Counted from the stretch's first letter, positions 18,521 to 27,331 are shown. The stretch is DNA of 64,000 nt from Saccharothrix obliqua (GCF_019375475.1 NZ_JAHXGQ010000001.1:1116001-1180000); one strand, 5' to 3'. Numbers and translations are program-made. The notes: generated by a model from the sequence alone, not told the origin.

Positions 18521-21500
18521 GTGAGTCGATCTCGCGTTGTCGCCAGATCAGCCGTACCGGTGTTGGCCGCGATACTCGTCGCGGGCTCGACCGCCGGCAC
18601 GGCGCTGGCCGCGGAGGATCCGCCGGCCCAGTCCGTCCCCGCGGCACGCGGACTGGACGCCGGCAAGCTGGGGTTGAAGGTGGGCAAGCGCTTGACCGCG
18701 GCCCAAGGTCAGGTCACGGCGTTCGTGGAGTTGGAGGCCAAGCCGGCCGTCGACACCTTCGCCGAGAAGACCAACCAGGGCGCGACCAAGCAGCAGGCCA
18801 AGGAAGCCGCGAAGGCCACGAAGAACGACACCGCCAAGGTGACCGACTCCGTGGTGCGGGACCTGAAGGGCAAGGACGGCGCCACCAAGGAGGTCTACCG
18901 GACCGCCAACGGCGTGCCCGGCGTGGTCGTGCGGGCCGACGCGGAGAAGGTCCGCGAACTGGCGCAGCGCGACGACGTCAAGTCGGTGCGCACGGTGGTG
19001 CCGAAGTCCCGCCAGAACTCGTCCGCCGTGCAGCTGACCAACACGCTCAAGGCGTGGGAGCGGTACGGCAAGCTCGGTGACGACGTCCGGGTCGGCATCA
19101 TCGACACCGGCATCGACTACACGCACGCCGACTTCGGCGGTCCGGGCACCATCGAGGCGTTCCGCGCCATCGACGAGACCAAGGTGGACGCGTCGTACTT
19201 CCCGACCGCCAAGGTGGTCGGCGGCTACGACTTCGTGGGCAACGGCTACGACGGCGCGAGCACGGACCCGGCCGTCAACACGCCCAAGCCGGACCCGAAC
19301 CCGATCGACTGCAACGGCCACGGCACGCACGTCGCCGGCACCACGGCGGGCTTCGGCGTGAACGCCGACGGCTCGACCTTCAAGGGCGACTACACCAAGC
19401 TCACCGGTCCCGCGCTCGACGCGCTGCGCATCGGACCCGGCACCGCGCCGAAGGCGCTGCTGTACGCGCTGAAGGTGTTCGGCTGCGAGGGTTCGACCAA
19501 CGTCACCGGGCAGGCCCTGGACTGGGCGCTCGACCCGGACGGCGACGGCGACTTCTCCGACCACCTCGACGTGGTCAACCTGTCGCTGGGCCAGGACTAC
19601 GGCTCGCCGGACGACCCCGACTCGCTGTTCGTCCGCAAGCTCAACGCCTCCAACGTGGTGACCGTGTTCTCCGCGGGCAACGGCGGCGACCTGTACGACG
19701 TCGGCGGCTCGCCGGGCAGCACCCCCGAGGCGCTGACCGTGGCCAGCACGCGGGACGCGTATGTGCTGCGCGACGCGGCCGAGGTGACCGCGCCGGCGGG
19801 TGTCGCCGGTCGCAAGGCGGGTCAGTACAGCCAGAACTACGGCTACGAGGGCAAGCAGGTCACCGCTCCCGTGGTGCCGTTGAGCGACCCGAACAACCTG
19901 GACGGCTGCCTCCCGCTGTCGGCCGCCGACAAGGCCGCCGTCGCGGGCAAGATCGCGTGGCTGGAGTGGGACGACAACGACGCCAGCCGCCGCTGCGGTT
20001 CCGGCGCGCGCGCCAACAACGTGAGCGACGCGGGCGCGGTCGGCTCGATCTTCAGCTCCACGCTGGAGAACTTCAGCGCGGGCATCGCGGGCAACGCCGT
20101 CATCCCGGTCATCCAGCTCACCGGCTCCGCGACCGCCTCGGTCCGGCCGGCGCTGGCCGCGGGCACGCTGACCGTCCGCCTCGCGGGCGACCTGCGCACC
20201 GTGCTGCCGACCACCGACCCGGCGCTGACCGACACGCCCAGCTCGTTCACCTCGCGCGGCGTGCGCGGCCCGGTCGTGAAGCCCGACGTGGCCGCGCCCG
20301 GCGACACCATCGCCTCGGCCGCCGTGGGCTCCGGCAACAAGACGTCCGTGCTCAGCGGCACGTCGATGGCCGCGCCGCACACCTCGGGCATCGCCGCCCT
20401 GGTCCGCCAGACCCACCCGGACTGGACGCCGGAAGAGGTCAAGGCCGGGATCATGAACAGCGCGTCCGCCGACGTGAAGGCCGACGGCAAGACCTACGCG
20501 CCCAACCGCGTCGGCGCCGGCCGGATCGACGGCAAGGCGGCCCTGGACAACCAGGTGCTGGCGTACGTGCAGGACGACCCGGGCGCGGTGAGCGCGTCGT
20601 TCGGCGTGGTCGAGGTGTCCAAGCCGGTGTCGCTCTCCAAGACCATCAAGGTCGTCAACAAGTCCACCAAGACGGTCGACTACACCGTGAACTACGAGCA
20701 GCTCACGTCCATCCCGGGCGTGCGCTACGAGCTGTCGCAGAGCACCGTCCGGCTGTCGCCGCGGGGCGTCGCGCGGGTCAAGGTCACGCTGAAGATCGAC
20801 AAGCCGGGCGACCTGCGCAAGACGGTCGACCCGACGGTCGTCGCCAACCACCTCGACGTGCCGCGCCAGTTCCTGGCCGACGCGTCCGGGCGGGTCGTCT
20901 TCACGCCGAAGAACGGCTCGACCGTCGCGCTGCGCGTGCCGGTGTACTCGGCCCCGAAGCCGGCGGCGGACATCAGCACGCCGGACAAGGTGACCTTCCG
21001 CGGCAAGGACGCCCAGGCGGTGCTGAACCTGACCGGCCGGGGCGTCAACCAGGCCGGCTACCGGTCGCTGGTGTCGGTGCTGGAGTTGCAGCAGACCTCG
21101 CCGAAGCTGCGCGAGTGCCGCCGCAACGTGACCACCAACTGCACCCTGAACGACACCGCCAAGGGCGGTGACCTGCGGTACGTGGGCGTCACGTCCACCG
21201 CGCCGCTGGCCAAGGCGCAGGGTGAGCCGGAGAACGCGCTGCTCGCGTTCGGCATCGCGACCTGGGGCAACTGGTACAACCTGGGCAACAACACCATCCC
21301 GTTCGTCGACATCGACACCACGGGCGACGGTGTGCCGGACTACGAGGTGTACGCGAACAAGCTGACCGACACCGACCTGCTGGTGGCCGTGACGCAGGAC
21401 CTGCGCACCGGCGCGACCGTCGACATCCAGCCCGTCAACGGGCAGTTCGGCGACGTGGACACCAACGTCTTCGACACCAACGTCGTGGTGCTGCCGGTCC

Positions 21501-21853
21501 TGCTGAGCGCGCTGGGCGTCGACGCGAACGCGGACACCTCGCGGATCTCCTACACCTCGGGTGTTTCCGGCTTCTACGTCGCGCCGGGCACGTCGAACGG
21601 GCTGATCGACTCGATCGACGAGCCCGCGTCGTTCGACCCGCTCAAGCCGGGCCTGTGGGTGCAGGGCGGCGGCGACGCCGCGCTGTCCTACCTCGCCCGG
21701 CCGGGCACCGCGCTGGTCGTCAACCGCGACGCGGCGGCGCTGGCGAAGGACGGCACGGACAGCCTGCTCGTGCTCAACCACCACAACGCCACCGGTGACA
21801 AGGCGGACGTGGTCAAGGTGAAGGCCACGAAGAACAACCGCTCGGCGGACTGA
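18521..21853 (+). CDS. Secreted S8 (subtilisin-family) serine peptidase, multidomain
   Basis: 1110 residues from the GTG at 18521. A Sec signal peptide (AVPVLAAILVAGSTAGTALA) ends near residue 28. An I9-like propeptide covers about residues 45-160. The catalytic triad is intact: Asp195 in GIIDTGIDY, His267 in NGHGTHVAG, Ser615 in SGTSMAAPH. A PA-type insert lies at about residues 420-570 (LDGCLPLSAADKAAVAGKIA and following). After residue about 690 come Fn3-like/beta-sandwich domains and a region with a four-Cys pair cluster (LRECRRNVTTNCTLN). It is probably exported and matured outside the cell; substrates unknown. Single-gene unit between terminators. Not part of the conserved order I know, so likely an insertion relative to mycobacteria. 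Confidence 0.92.
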   Translation: MSRSRVVARSAVPVLAAILVAGSTAGTALAAEDPPAQSVPAARGLDAGKLGLKVGKRLTAAQGQVTAFVELEAKPAVDTFAEKTNQGATKQQAKEAAKATKNDTAKVTDSVVRDLKGKDGATKEVYRTANGVPGVVVRADAEKVRELAQRDDVKSVRTVVPKSRQNSSAVQLTNTLKAWERYGKLGDDVRVGIIDTGIDYTHADFGGPGTIEAFRAIDETKVDASYFPTAKVVGGYDFVGNGYDGASTDPAVNTPKPDPNPIDCNGHGTHVAGTTAGFGVNADGSTFKGDYTKLTGPALDALRIGPGTAPKALLYALKVFGCEGSTNVTGQALDWALDPDGDGDFSDHLDVVNLSLGQDYGSPDDPDSLFVRKLNASNVVTVFSAGNGGDLYDVGGSPGSTPEALTVASTRDAYVLRDAAEVTAPAGVAGRKAGQYSQNYGYEGKQVTAPVVPLSDPNNLDGCLPLSAADKAAVAGKIAWLEWDDNDASRRCGSGARANNVSDAGAVGSIFSSTLENFSAGIAGNAVIPVIQLTGSATASVRPALAAGTLTVRLAGDLRTVLPTTDPALTDTPSSFTSRGVRGPVVKPDVAAPGDTIASAAVGSGNKTSVLSGTSMAAPHTSGIAALVRQTHPDWTPEEVKAGIMNSASADVKADGKTYAPNRVGAGRIDGKAALDNQVLAYVQDDPGAVSASFGVVEVSKPVSLSKTIKVVNKSTKTVDYTVNYEQLTSIPGVRYELSQSTVRLSPRGVARVKVTLKIDKPGDLRKTVDPTVVANHLDVPRQFLADASGRVVFTPKNGSTVALRVPVYSAPKPAADISTPDKVTFRGKDAQAVLNLTGRGVNQAGYRSLVSVLELQQTSPKLRECRRNVTTNCTLNDTAKGGDLRYVGVTSTAPLAKAQGEPENALLAFGIATWGNWYNLGNNTIPFVDIDTTGDGVPDYEVYANKLTDTDLLVAVTQDLRTGATVDIQPVNGQFGDVDTNVFDTNVVVLPVLLSALGVDANADTSRISYTSGVSGFYVAPGTSNGLIDSIDEPASFDPLKPGLWVQGGGDAALSYLARPGTALVVNRDAAALAKDGTDSLLVLNHHNATGDKADVVKVKATKNNRSAD

Positions 21854-21905
21854 CGCCCGAGCGGCCGACCGGGGGCGTGAGCCCGGCGGTCGTTCTCGGT
21901 TCACC

Positions 21906-21943
21906 GCTCTGGCCGGTCGGGACTGCTCCCGGCCGGCCAGAGC
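21906..21943 (+). terminator. Terminator of the S8 peptidase gene
   Basis: 16-bp stem (21906-21921 with 21928-21943; one G-U pair) and a 6-nt loop, about 50 bp after the stop, followed by CGTTTACG. Confidence 0.8.
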
Positions 21944-22013
21944 CGTTTACGCGCATCGGGTGACGCCCGTTCGGGGCGACTGAACCGTTCGGGTGTCCCG
22001 CAGTACGGGAGAC

Positions 22014-22064
22014 ATGACCACTGAAGTGTGTTCCGAGTGCGGCGAACGGGGCGGCGACCGGTAG
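22014..22064 (+). CDS. Possible 16-residue upstream peptide before leuB
   Basis: ATG to TAG encodes MTTEVCSECGERGGDR, with a CxxC pair but no run of Leu codons. GGGAG lies only two bases before the ATG, which is tight spacing. It could be a leader peptide or chance; I could not find an attenuator downstream, only small hairpins. Confidence 0.2.
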   Translation: MTTEVCSECGERGGDR

Positions 22065-22082
22065 CCTTTCGCAAAGGAAACT

Positions 22083-22101
22083 AGTCCCGCGCAATGGGAC
22101 T
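22083..22101 (+). promoter_or_regulatory. Hairpin just upstream of the leuB ribosome-binding site
   Basis: AGTCCC (22083-22088) pairs with GGGACT (22096-22101) around a short loop, 20 bp before the leuB ATG; a second small hairpin CCTTT-CGC-AAAGG lies at 22066-22078. They may influence leuB mRNA stability or translation; no known riboswitch class is recognised. Confidence 0.3.
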
Positions 22102-22121
22102 GATACCTGGGAGGTGTGTGG

Positions 22122-23162
22122 ATGCGGCTCGCAGTGATCCCAGGGGACGGGATCGGGCCCGAGGTCGTCGCCGAAGCCCTGAAGGTGCTCGGTGAGGTCG
22201 TTCCAGCGGCTGAGATCACCCGCTACGACCTCGGCGCGGCGCGTTGGCACGCCACAGGTGAGTTGTTGCCGGAGTCCGTGCTCGGTGAACTCCGCCAGCA
22301 CGACGCGATCCTGCTGGGCGCCGTGGGCGACCCGTCGGTGCCCAGCGGCATCCTGGAACGCGGACTGCTGCTCCGTCTCCGCTTCGAACTCGACCACCAC
22401 GTGAACCTGCGCCCGGCCCGGCTGTACCCCGGCGTGCGCAGCCCGATCGCCGACCCACCGGAGATCGACATGGTGGTGGTGCGCGAGGGCACCGAGGGCC
22501 TGTACGCGGGCAACGGTGGCCTCCTGCGCAAGGACACCCCGCACGAGATCGCCACCGAGGTGTCGATCAACACGTCGTTCGGCGTGGAGCGGGTCGTCCG
22601 GGACGCGTTCGCCCGAGCGGCCAACCGGCCGCGCAAGCACCTGACGCTCGTGCACAAGACCAACGTCCTCACCCACGCCGGGTCCCTGTGGTCCCGCGTG
22701 GTGGAGGAGGTGTCCTTGCAGCACCCGGACGTGACCGTGGCGTACCAGCACGTGGACGCGGCGACCATCCACCTGGTCACCGACCCGGCCCGGTACGACG
22801 TGATCGTGACCGACAACCTGTTCGGCGACATCCTCACCGACCTGGCGGCGGCGGTGACGGGCGGGATCGGACTGGCGGCCAGCGGCAACCTGGACGTGAC
22901 GCGGCGCAACCCCAGCATGTTCGAGCCGGTGCACGGCAGCGCGCCGGACATCGCGGGGCAGGGCATCGCCGACCCCACGGCGGCGGTGTTGTCCGTGGCC
23001 CTCATGCTCGACCACCTGGGCGAGCACGAGGCGTCCCGGCGCATCGAGGCGTCGGTGGCGTTCGACCTGGCCACGCGTGACCACGCGTCGCCGGGTGCGA
23101 CGTACGCGGTGGGTGACCGGTTGGCGGCGTTGGTCAGCTCCAACGCACGCGCCGGGGCCTGA
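22122..23162 (+). CDS. leuB: 3-isopropylmalate dehydrogenase
   Basis: 346 residues from the ATG at 22122, preceded by GGGAGG. NAD-dependent oxidative decarboxylase of 3-isopropylmalate in leucine synthesis. Signatures: [29 protein letters not shown], the substrate-binding Arg cluster ([10 protein letters not shown]), [13 protein letters not shown], and [18 protein letters not shown]. The C-terminal LPTAAVLS-type NAD-specificity loop is present. It stands alone here, while leuCD are 14 kb downstream and no leuA is in the window. Confidence 0.95.
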   Translation: MRLAVIPGDGIGPEVVAEALKVLGEVVPAAEITRYDLGAARWHATGELLPESVLGELRQHDAILLGAVGDPSVPSGILERGLLLRLRFELDHHVNLRPARLYPGVRSPIADPPEIDMVVVREGTEGLYAGNGGLLRKDTPHEIATEVSINTSFGVERVVRDAFARAANRPRKHLTLVHKTNVLTHAGSLWSRVVEEVSLQHPDVTVAYQHVDAATIHLVTDPARYDVIVTDNLFGDILTDLAAAVTGGIGLAASGNLDVTRRNPSMFEPVHGSAPDIAGQGIADPTAAVLSVALMLDHLGEHEASRRIEASVAFDLATRDHASPGATYAVGDRLAALVSSNARAGA

Positions 23163-23173
23163 TTTTTGGCCGG

Positions 23174-23207
23174 AGGGCCGTCTCGACCTGCGGGTCGGGG
23201 CGGCCCT
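23174..23207 (+). terminator. Terminator of leuB
   Basis: AGGGCCG (23174-23180) and CGGCCCT (23201-23207) form the base of a 15-16-bp stem that continues inward through several G-U pairs to the loop near 23190; 11 bp after the stop. Confidence 0.7.
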
Positions 23208-23220
23208 TCGCGTTGTGCGG

Positions 23221-23279
23221 GGGTGGGTTGGCTGGTGTGTGAGGGTGGGTTGGCTGTGTGTGCGGGTGGGTTGGCTGTG
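23221..23279. repeat. G/T-rich tandem repeat, three copies of about 21-22 bp
   Basis: The core GGGTGGGTTGGCT recurs at 23221, 23243 and 23264 with GTGTGTG-type spacers. Purely G/T on the plus strand, between the leuB terminator and the riboswitch; it could form G-quadruplex structures. Confidence 0.8.
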
Positions 23280-23324
23280 AGAGAGCGCGTGTGATCTGAG
23301 GGGAGTGGCTGGGCTTTTGGCGGG

Positions 23325-23475
23325 GAGAGGCCGTAGGGTCACCGGAGCCGCCCGTGGGGGAAGTCCGGTCGAATTCCGGCGCTGACCCGCAACGGTAGGC
23401 CCCCGAGAGGGGGCGAGCCCGATCACCCGCGGGCGGTGGAAGGAAGCTCCACTCCTGCCGTGGTCTGCGGGACGG
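23325..23475 (+). ncRNA. Cobalamin (AdoCbl) riboswitch
   Basis: The conserved core is readable: AAGTCCGGTCGAATTCCGGC (B12-box stem, 23361 region), then GCTGACCCGCAACGGTAGG, a variable GC stem, GAGCCCGATCACC and CCCGCGGGCGG that closes the core. It precedes the transporter permease by about 60 bp. The downstream part (23430-23530) is rich in alternative stems around the GAGGTGA ribosome-binding site at 23521-23527, so control is probably at translation. No U-tract terminator is seen. Ends are approximate. Confidence 0.92.
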
Positions 23476-23532
23476 ATGCGCCGGTCCCCGCGGGCCGCGT
23501 GCCGCACGGCCACCTGTTCGAGAGGTGACCGG

Positions 23533-24555
23533 GTGACCAAGCGGCTGTGCGCCGGGCTGACCGCGCTGCTCCTGCTGTCCGTGGTGTGCGGGGTCGCGCT
23601 CGGGCCGGTGAGCGTCCCGTTCACGGACGTCGTCCGGTTCCTGAAGGCCGCGGTCGTGGGTGACGTCATCCAGGCCGCGGAGGCGGGCGCCTACCGCATC
23701 GTCTGGGACATCCGGCTGCCGCGGGTGCTGCTGGCGGCCGTCGTCGGGGCCGGGTTGAGCGTCGTCGGCGTCGCGATCCAGGCGATGGTGCGCAACGCCC
23801 TCGCCGACCCCTACGTGCTCGGGATCTCGTCCGGGGCGAGCGTCGGCGCGACCGCGGTCGCCACCATGGGCCTGTTCGCGTCCCTGGGCATCTACGCGTT
23901 GTCGACGGCGGCGTTCCTGTCGGCGTTGATCGCCATGGCGCTGGTGTACCTGGCCGCGCGGCGTGGTGGCCTGACCCCGTTGCGGCTGGTGCTGACCGGG
24001 ACCGCGATGGCCTACGGGTTCTCGGCGATCGCGATGCTGCTGGTGTTCCAGGCCCCGCGGGGCGAAGCGGCGCGGGCGGCGATGTTCTGGTTGCTGGGCA
24101 GTCTCGGCGGCGTGACGTGGGCGTCGCTGCCCGCCGCGGCGGTGACGGTCGTCGCGGGCACCGTGTACCTGCGCACGCGGGCCAAGCAGCTCAACGCCAT
24201 GTCGATGGGTGACGAGACGGCGACGACGCTCGGCGTGGACGTGACCCGGACGCGGAAGACGTTGTTCGTCGTGACCGCCGCGATGACGGGGGTGCTGGTC
24301 GCGGTGAGCGGCGCGGTCGGGTTCGTCGGGTTGATGCTGCCGCACCTCGTCCGGCTGGTCGTGGGCGCGGACCACCGGCGCGTGCTGACCATCGCCCCGC
24401 TGGCCGGCGCGTGCTTCCTGATCTGGGTGGACGTCGCCGCCCGACTCCTCGCCGCTCCGGAGGAACTGCCGTTGGGCGTGATCACGGCGGCGTTGGGTGT
24501 GCCGTGCTTCGTGTTCCTGATGCGGGGGCGTGGCTACGTGTTCGGAGGTAAGTGA
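23533..24555 (+). CDS. btuC: Cobalamin-type ABC transporter permease (FecCD/BtuC family)
   Basis: 340 residues from the GTG at 23533 (GAGAGGTGA upstream). FecCD signatures: PRVLLAAVVGAGLSVVGVA, QAMVRNALADPYVLGISSGA, LLPHLVRLVVGADHR; about nine to ten membrane helices. Family members carry cobalamin or iron-siderophores; the riboswitch directly upstream makes cobalamin the likely substrate. Followed at 1 bp by the ATPase gene and then the binding protein, forming btuCDF in one transcript. Confidence 0.88.
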   Translation: MTKRLCAGLTALLLLSVVCGVALGPVSVPFTDVVRFLKAAVVGDVIQAAEAGAYRIVWDIRLPRVLLAAVVGAGLSVVGVAIQAMVRNALADPYVLGISSGASVGATAVATMGLFASLGIYALSTAAFLSALIAMALVYLAARRGGLTPLRLVLTGTAMAYGFSAIAMLLVFQAPRGEAARAAMFWLLGSLGGVTWASLPAAAVTVVAGTVYLRTRAKQLNAMSMGDETATTLGVDVTRTRKTLFVVTAAMTGVLVAVSGAVGFVGLMLPHLVRLVVGADHRRVLTIAPLAGACFLIWVDVAARLLAAPEELPLGVITAALGVPCFVFLMRGRGYVFGGK

Positions 24556-24556
24556 C

Positions 24557-25366
24557 GTGGGGGGTTCTGGTGGGAGTTCTGGTGGGGGTTCTGGCGGGGG
24601 GATGGACGTCGAAGTCGACGGGGTTGTGGTCGACGGGATTCTGCGTGGCGTTGAGTTCGCGGCGCGGAAGGGGGAGGTGCACGGCATCGTCGGTCCCAAC
24701 GGGAGCGGCAAGTCGACCACGTTGAGGTGCGTGTACCGGGCGCTGACGCCGTCCGGCGGCGCGGTGCGGCTGGACGGCCGCCCGCTGGCGGCGATGTCGA
24801 TCCGCGACACCGCCCGGCAGCTCGCCGCGCTCACCCAGGACAGCCAGGTGGAGTTCGACTTCACGGTGGCCGAGGTGGTCGCGATGGGCCGGCTGCCGCA
24901 CCAGAGCGGGTTCGACCGCGAGACCGCCCGGGACCGGGAGGTCTGCGCGTCGGCGTTGTCCCGGGTGGACGCCGCGCACCTGGCCGACCGGAGCTTCCTC
25001 AGCCTGTCCGGCGGTGAGCGGCAGCGGGTGCTGATCGCGCGGGCGCTCGCGCAGGAGCCCAGGGTGCTGGTGCTCGACGAGCCCACCAACCACCTGGACA
25101 TCAACCACCAGTTGGCGGTGCTGGCGCTGGTGCGCGGGTTGGGCGTGACGGTGCTGGCGGTGTTGCACGACCTGAACCTGGCGGCGGCGTACTGCGACCG
25201 CATCCACGTGCTGGACGCCGGGCGGGTGGTCGCGTCCGGGACGGCGGAGGAAGTGCTGACGCCCGAGGTGCTGGCGGATGTCTTCCGGGTGCGTGCGCAC
25301 GTCGTGCGCCACCCGGTGAGCGGGGTGCCCCAGTTGTTGTTCGAACACCAGGAGGTTCTGCCTTGA
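24557..25366 (+). CDS. btuD: ABC transporter ATPase (BtuD/FecE family) with Gly/Ser N-terminal tract
   Basis: 269 residues. Complete ATPase motifs: Walker A GPNGSGKST, Q-loop TQDSQVEF, signature LSGGERQRVLIARAL, Walker B VLVLDEPTNHLD, and switch His in VLHDLNLA. The start is taken at GTG 24557 because GGAGG lies 8 nt upstream; this adds a Gly/Ser-only stretch (GGSGGSSGGGSGGG) before the ABC fold, encoded by a GGTTCTGGTGGG tandem repeat. ATG 24602 is the alternative and would give a 254-residue protein of normal length. Energises the cobalamin permease encoded just before it. Confidence 0.88.
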   Translation: MGGSGGSSGGGSGGGMDVEVDGVVVDGILRGVEFAARKGEVHGIVGPNGSGKSTTLRCVYRALTPSGGAVRLDGRPLAAMSIRDTARQLAALTQDSQVEFDFTVAEVVAMGRLPHQSGFDRETARDREVCASALSRVDAAHLADRSFLSLSGGERQRVLIARALAQEPRVLVLDEPTNHLDINHQLAVLALVRGLGVTVLAVLHDLNLAAAYCDRIHVLDAGRVVASGTAEEVLTPEVLADVFRVRAHVVRHPVSGVPQLLFEHQEVLP

Positions 25367-26364
25367 GTGCGGTGCGTTTCGGGAAGCGGTCCGCGGTGGT
25401 GGTCGCCCTGCTGCTCGCGACGACGGCCGGGTGCGGTGCGACGGTCGCCGAGGAGGCGGGGGGAGAGGAGAAGGTGACCCTCCGGAACTGCGGTGTGGAC
25501 GTCACCTACGACAAGACGCCGCGGCGGGTCGTCACCAACGACACGGGGATCGCCGAGCTGATGTTCGCCCTGGGGTTGGCGGATCGGATGGCCGGTTACG
25601 TCATCGCCGACAGCAAGGACGTCACGGACTCGCCGTGGAAGGACGACTTCGCGAAGGTGCCGAAGCTCGCCACGAAGATCAACAAAGAGGTCGTGCAGGG
25701 CGCGTCGGCGGATTTCGTGTTCGCCGGTTGGAGCTACGGGTTCTCCGAGAGCACGGGGTTCACCCCGGACGCGTTGAAGGACATCGGAGTGGCGACCTAC
25801 CAGCTCACCGAGGCGTGCCGGAACGGGGTGGGCAAGCAACGCGGCATCATGCCGCCGTTGGAGGCGCTGTACACGGACTTGCGCAACCTCGGGCGGTTGT
25901 TCGGCGTGAGCGAGCGGGCGGAGGAGTTGATCAAGGGGTACCAGCGGCAGGTCGCCGACGCGGAGGGGCTGATGGCGGGCAAGCCGCGGCCCAAGGTGTT
26001 CCTGTACGACAGCGGCCTGGACCAGCCCTACACCTCCGGCCGCAACGCCGCCCCGCAGGACATCATCAGCAAGGCGGGTGGTGACAACGTGTTCGGCGAC
26101 CTGGACGACAGTTGGACGACGGTGGGGTGGGAGGCTGTCGTGTCCCGCGCGCCGGAGGTCATCCTGATCAACGACTACCCGGACGGGGATGCGAGCACGT
26201 CCGACCAGAAGCGTGCGTTCTTGGAGTCGTACCCGCCGTTGCGGGAGGTGCCCGCGGTGCGGGACAAGAGGTTCTTCGTCCTGCCGTACACGGCGTTGGT
26301 CGAGAGTCCCCGCAACGCGGCGGCCATTGAGGCGTTTGCGCGGTTCCTCGCTGCGGGTGAGTGA
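25363..26364 (+). CDS. btuF: Cobalamin-type ABC transporter substrate-binding lipoprotein
   Basis: 333 residues. The TTG start at 25363 overlaps the btuD stop (TTGA) and has AGGAGG at good spacing. Lipobox TTAGC places Cys24 as the lipid anchor. The rest is a periplasmic-binding-protein (FepB/BtuF, TroA-like helical backbone) fold: RRVVTNDTGIAELMFALGLADR, DFVFAGWSYGF, then an interdomain helix and WEAVVSRAPEVILIND. Cobalamin specificity is inferred from the riboswitch and gene order. Confidence 0.87.
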   Translation: MSAVRFGKRSAVVVALLLATTAGCGATVAEEAGGEEKVTLRNCGVDVTYDKTPRRVVTNDTGIAELMFALGLADRMAGYVIADSKDVTDSPWKDDFAKVPKLATKINKEVVQGASADFVFAGWSYGFSESTGFTPDALKDIGVATYQLTEACRNGVGKQRGIMPPLEALYTDLRNLGRLFGVSERAEELIKGYQRQVADAEGLMAGKPRPKVFLYDSGLDQPYTSGRNAAPQDIISKAGGDNVFGDLDDSWTTVGWEAVVSRAPEVILINDYPDGDASTSDQKRAFLESYPPLREVPAVRDKRFFVLPYTALVESPRNAAAIEAFARFLAAGE

Positions 26365-26419
26365 GTGCGGGGTAAAAGCGACGCTCGCCGCTTGGCAGGC
26401 CGCCAAGGAGAAGTGTGGG

Positions 26420-26549
26420 GTCGTGTTCTCCCCGTATGGCCTGGTCAGAGACAACCACCCTTGGTCAGGGAGGGCAAGCGAAAAGCGTGCTTGCCCTCCC
26501 TGACCAAGCGCGGTTCGCTGGCGCGCAGGCCATACGGGGAGAACACGAC
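26420..26549. repeat. Long nested inverted repeat (24-bp outer, 20-bp inner arms)
   Basis: Outer arms 26420-26443 and 26526-26549 are perfectly complementary over 24 bp. Inside, arms 26460-26479 and 26489-26508 are perfectly complementary over 20 bp with a 9-nt loop. The two hairpins share a common axis region but the spacers are unequal (16 and 17 nt). It starts 55 bp after the btuF stop. Could be a complex terminator or a MITE/REP-like element; no T tract and no target duplication that I can recognise. Confidence 0.85.
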
Positions 26550-26632
26550 GGGGTGACCCATAGCTGATCGCTGATTCCCCGCTGGCCGCTTCGGGCTTGC
26601 CCCCTTCGCCCTTACTGCGGCCCGTCCGATCC

Positions 26633-26830
26633 GCAGCCTGTCCGTTCCGCAGCCCGGCCCCGCTCCGCCCGCCCGTTCTGCCGCCCCGCCCGTTCCGCAG
26701 CCTGTCCGTTCCGCAGCCCGGCCCCGCTCCGCCCGCCCGTTCTGCCGCCCCGCCCGTTCCGCAGCCTGTCCGATCCGCAGCCCGGCCCCTGCTCCGCCCG
26801 GCCCGTTCTGCCGCCTGGCCCGTTCTGCCG
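26633..26830. repeat. 64-bp perfect tandem duplication in a C-rich tract
   Basis: Bases 26633-26696 and 26697-26760 are identical 64-mers built of GTTCCGCAGCC/CCGCTCCGCCC words; a diverged third copy runs from 26761 to about 26830. The rest of the gap (26830-27170) is a looser version of the same C-rich words and holds no gene I can support. Confidence 0.85.
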
Positions 26831-27250
26831 CCTGGCCCCGCTCCGCCCGGCCCCGCCCGCCCGGCCCGTTCCGGAGCCCCGCCCGTTCTGCCGCCCGGTC
26901 CCGCTCCGGCCCGGCCGACCTCCGCCTGGGGTTGTCCCGCTCCGGAGTGCGCCCCTCGGCCGCCTCCTCGCACCCCACTACTCCTTGCCCCCGCGCCTCT
27001 CCGCGCTCCTCGTGCCCCCGTACCTCTCCGTGCCCCCATGCCCCCGGTGCGTCCCCGTGGTCCGCCCCGCCCCCGCCCCTCCGCTCTGCTCCGTCCCCGC
27101 TCGTGCCCCGCGACTCTTCGGCCGCCCTGTCGCTCACCTCCCAGCCCAGCCCATGCGCCCGATTCGTGAACCGAACTCCCGTTATCGCCCCAGTCCGGCG
27201 GTTGGCGGGCGTTTGCGTGTGCTCAGACTGTGGGAAGAGGGGTCCGCAGG

Positions 27251-27280
27251 TTGGTAGCGCGTCGGAGGGTGTGGCAGTAT
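27251..27280 (+). promoter_or_regulatory. Candidate promoter of the cimA leader
   Basis: TTGGTA (27251-27256) and CAGTAT (27275-27280) with an 18-bp spacer. The box ends 6 nt before the GTG at 27287, the same geometry as for the ilvB leader. The hexamers are imperfect matches. Confidence 0.4.
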
Positions 27281-27286
27281 CGGGGT

Positions 27287-27331
27287 GTGGCTCTCCACGC
27301 TGTGATCATTATTTCCGAGCGCGCCGGGTAG
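27287..27331 (+). CDS. Putative isoleucine leader peptide before cimA (MALHAVIIISERAG)
   Basis: A 14-codon frame (GTG 27287 to TAG 27331) with Val-Ile-Ile-Ile at codons 6-9, followed by a long hairpin and a U-tract terminator before cimA, whose product is committed to isoleucine. A shorter version from GTG 27302 (9 residues) is possible. The Ile run plus terminator is the expected design of ribosome-mediated attenuation by isoleucine supply. Confidence 0.7.
   Translation: MALHAVIIISERAG

Noticed and set aside
18548-21904. Minus-strand open frame of similar length opposite the S8 peptidase
   Set aside because: Antisense shadow of a confident gene; no recognisable motif.
23134-27039. Very long minus-strand open frame across btuCDF and the repeat tract
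   Set aside because: It runs through the riboswitch, three plus-strand genes, the nested inverted repeat and the tandem repeats; the translation is repetitive and meaningless.
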